A DNA stretch of 5,882 bases from an uncultured Clostridia bacterium (GTDB lineage: Bacteria; Bacillota; Clostridia; Oscillospirales; Acutalibacteraceae): NCBI GenBank assembly GCA_937896885.1, contig CALBNX010000003.1, positions 1-5,882 on the forward strand. Reading direction: 5' to 3'. The position numbers were made by a program, and so were the translations under genes. Shown here one piece after another: positions 4,689 through 5,882 of the stretch. Each line of letters begins with the position of its first letter. The stretch's first letter is position 1. The notes below the pieces were generated by a model, which did no database searches, was not told where the DNA came from, and saw nothing but the letters and a program-made list of their open reading frames with translations.

Positions 4689-5882
4689 TTATTCAAAACA
4701 TTCAATTGCATCTGAGCCTAATTTTACAAATGCTATAAACTCATCAATCTCTGCCGTTATTTCATAAGTGCCTTTTGTATAAACCTTTTTATCCTTTGTG
4801 AGAATCCATTCTCCGTCAGGAATATACACGGTTTTTGTTGTTTTTCCTTGTTCTACGATTGGTGCGAAGATAATATCATCACCGAACATATACTGTGTTT
4901 CAAGTGTGTAGCACATTTCATCATCAGGATACTCAAAGAACATTGGTCTCATTACGGGATAACCTTTTTCACTTGCAATATCCATTTGACTTTGAATGTA
5001 TGGTCTTAGCTTTTCACGAATGAAAATCAGATTTTTAAGAATTTCAAAATTTTCTTTACCAAAGCTCCAAATTTCGTTAGGGTCGCCACTTGGCTCTTTA
5101 AGTCCCGGAGTTGGCTCAAAATGACGATTTCGTGAGCCGTGAAGTCGCATAATGGGGCTGAAAAGTCCAAACTGGAACCAACGGACAATAAGCTCTTTAA
5201 AGTAATCACTTGTAATATCGGCACCGTAAAAACCGCCAATATCAGTATTCCACCAAGGGATTCCGCACATTGCCATATTAAGCCCTGCTTTAACCTGACA
5301 AGCGAGGCTTTCAAATGTAGATTCAATATCACCCGACCACACAAGAGAACCAAATTTCTGGCTACCTAAATATGCACAACGAGTAAGAGGGATTATGTCA
5401 TCTCTGCCAATGGATTTAAAGCCGTCATAAGCCATTTTTGAGTAGTAATATGGGTACAAAAGTGCCACCATATCGGCTCTGCCTTTATACCAGATAAGGT
5501 TATCAAAATGTTCGGGGTGGATTTCAGGCTCTGCCTCGTCAAACCAAAGAGCATCTACACCATTATCAATGTAATTTTCTTTGAGTTTGCTCCACACATA
5601 GTCTCTTGTAGCGGGATTTGTAACATCAATTTCACCTTGCCAACCGTAAAAATCAAAAACTCTGTCCGCTCCACGAGCAGTACGCATAAGCATATTGTTA
5701 CTTCTCATATAGTGGTAGTTTTCACTGTGCTCATTTATTGTGGGCCACATAGACACAATGAGTTTTGTGTTCATACTGTGAAGCTCGTCTGACATTTCTT
5801 TTACATTCGGCCAATATTTTGGGTCAAATTTATAGTCCCCTTGCTCTGTCCAATGAAAATAGTCAGCAATAATTGCAGAAAG
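4689..5882 (-). CDS. Glycoside hydrolase family 31 protein (alpha-xylosidase-like), N-terminus beyond window
   Basis: The frame stays open from the right edge to a TAA at 4689, giving 397 visible residues. The Met at 5795 is internal, because the 29 residues before it (including DYFHWTEQGDYKFDPKYWP) continue the GH31 barrel. Family features in order are VSMWP, WFDEAEPE with the expected nucleophile D115 (5538-5540), WSGDIEST with the acid/base D185 (5328-5330), WWNTDIGGF (210-218), the substrate-binding MRLHG (245-249) and PNEIWSFG. A short beta domain with YIPDGEW closes the protein, with no long distal domain. GH31 enzymes are retaining alpha-glycosidases. The DEAEPE nucleophile motif and the PNEIWSFG insertion resemble XylS-type alpha-xylosidases, but alpha-glucosidase activity cannot be excluded. 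The GH43 gene follows at once, fitting a shared role in plant-oligosaccharide breakdown. Residue numbers count from the window edge; the full protein is probably 650-800 residues. Confidence 0.92.
   Translation of the reverse strand, partial: LSAIIADYFHWTEQGDYKFDPKYWPNVKEMSDELHSMNTKLIVSMWPTINEHSENYHYMRSNNMLMRTARGADRVFDFYGWQGEIDVTNPATRDYVWSKLKENYIDNGVDALWFDEAEPEIHPEHFDNLIWYKGRADMVALLYPYYYSKMAYDGFKSIGRDDIIPLTRCAYLGSQKFGSLVWSGDIESTFESLACQVKAGLNMAMCGIPWWNTDIGGFYGADITSDYFKELIVRWFQFGLFSPIMRLHGSRNRHFEPTPGLKEPSGDPNEIWSFGKENFEILKNLIFIREKLRPYIQSQMDIASEKGYPVMRPMFFEYPDDEMCYTLETQYMFGDDIIFAPIVEQGKTTKTVYIPDGEWILTKDKKVYTKGTYEITAEIDEFIAFVKLGSDAIECFE

Noticed and set aside
5793..5795. ATG at 5795 as the start of the GH31 gene.
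   Set aside because: The same frame stays open to the right edge and encodes conserved GH31 sequence before this Met, so the gene is cut by the window, not short.

Overview
The window is AT-rich bacterial DNA. Strong Shine-Dalgarno sites, TATAAT-type promoters and U-tailed hairpin terminators suggest a low-GC Firmicute, most likely an anaerobic gut or rumen Clostridia member. This is inferred from style and gene content; there is no marker gene. All five recognisable genes lie on the minus strand, head to tail, so transcription runs from high to low coordinates.

From the right edge, the first unit (5882 to about 3673) is a carbohydrate-degradation pair. It holds the C-terminal part of a GH31 glycosidase, cut by the window edge and probably alpha-xylosidase-like, followed after 37 bases by a complete GH43 glycosidase. 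A perfect 11-bp-stem terminator closes it. Together they suggest removal of xylosyl/glucosyl and arabinosyl/xylosyl residues from plant cell-wall oligosaccharides.

The second unit (promoter near 3659-3686, terminators at 761-840) is a two-gene redox operon. It encodes a CrtI/retinol-saturase-like FAD oxidoreductase and a ferredoxin-NAD(P)H reductase with a C-terminal [2Fe-2S] domain. The second start codon directly follows the first stop, and its ribosome binding site lies inside the upstream gene. The arrangement looks like an NAD(P)H-driven electron-transfer chain feeding a flavoenzyme that reduces or isomerises an unsaturated, probably lipophilic, substrate. The substrate cannot be read from the sequence. 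This pair is the most interesting content.

The third region (552-904) has no gene. It carries two tandem terminators, two short palindromes and four head-to-tail ACTCCGT repeats about 20 bp apart. It ends in an extended -10 promoter for the leftmost gene, a DUF5131 (Gp37/Gp68) protein with a radical-SAM-like CX3CX2C motif that runs off the left edge. I see no RNA genes, CRISPR array, insertion sequence or riboswitch.
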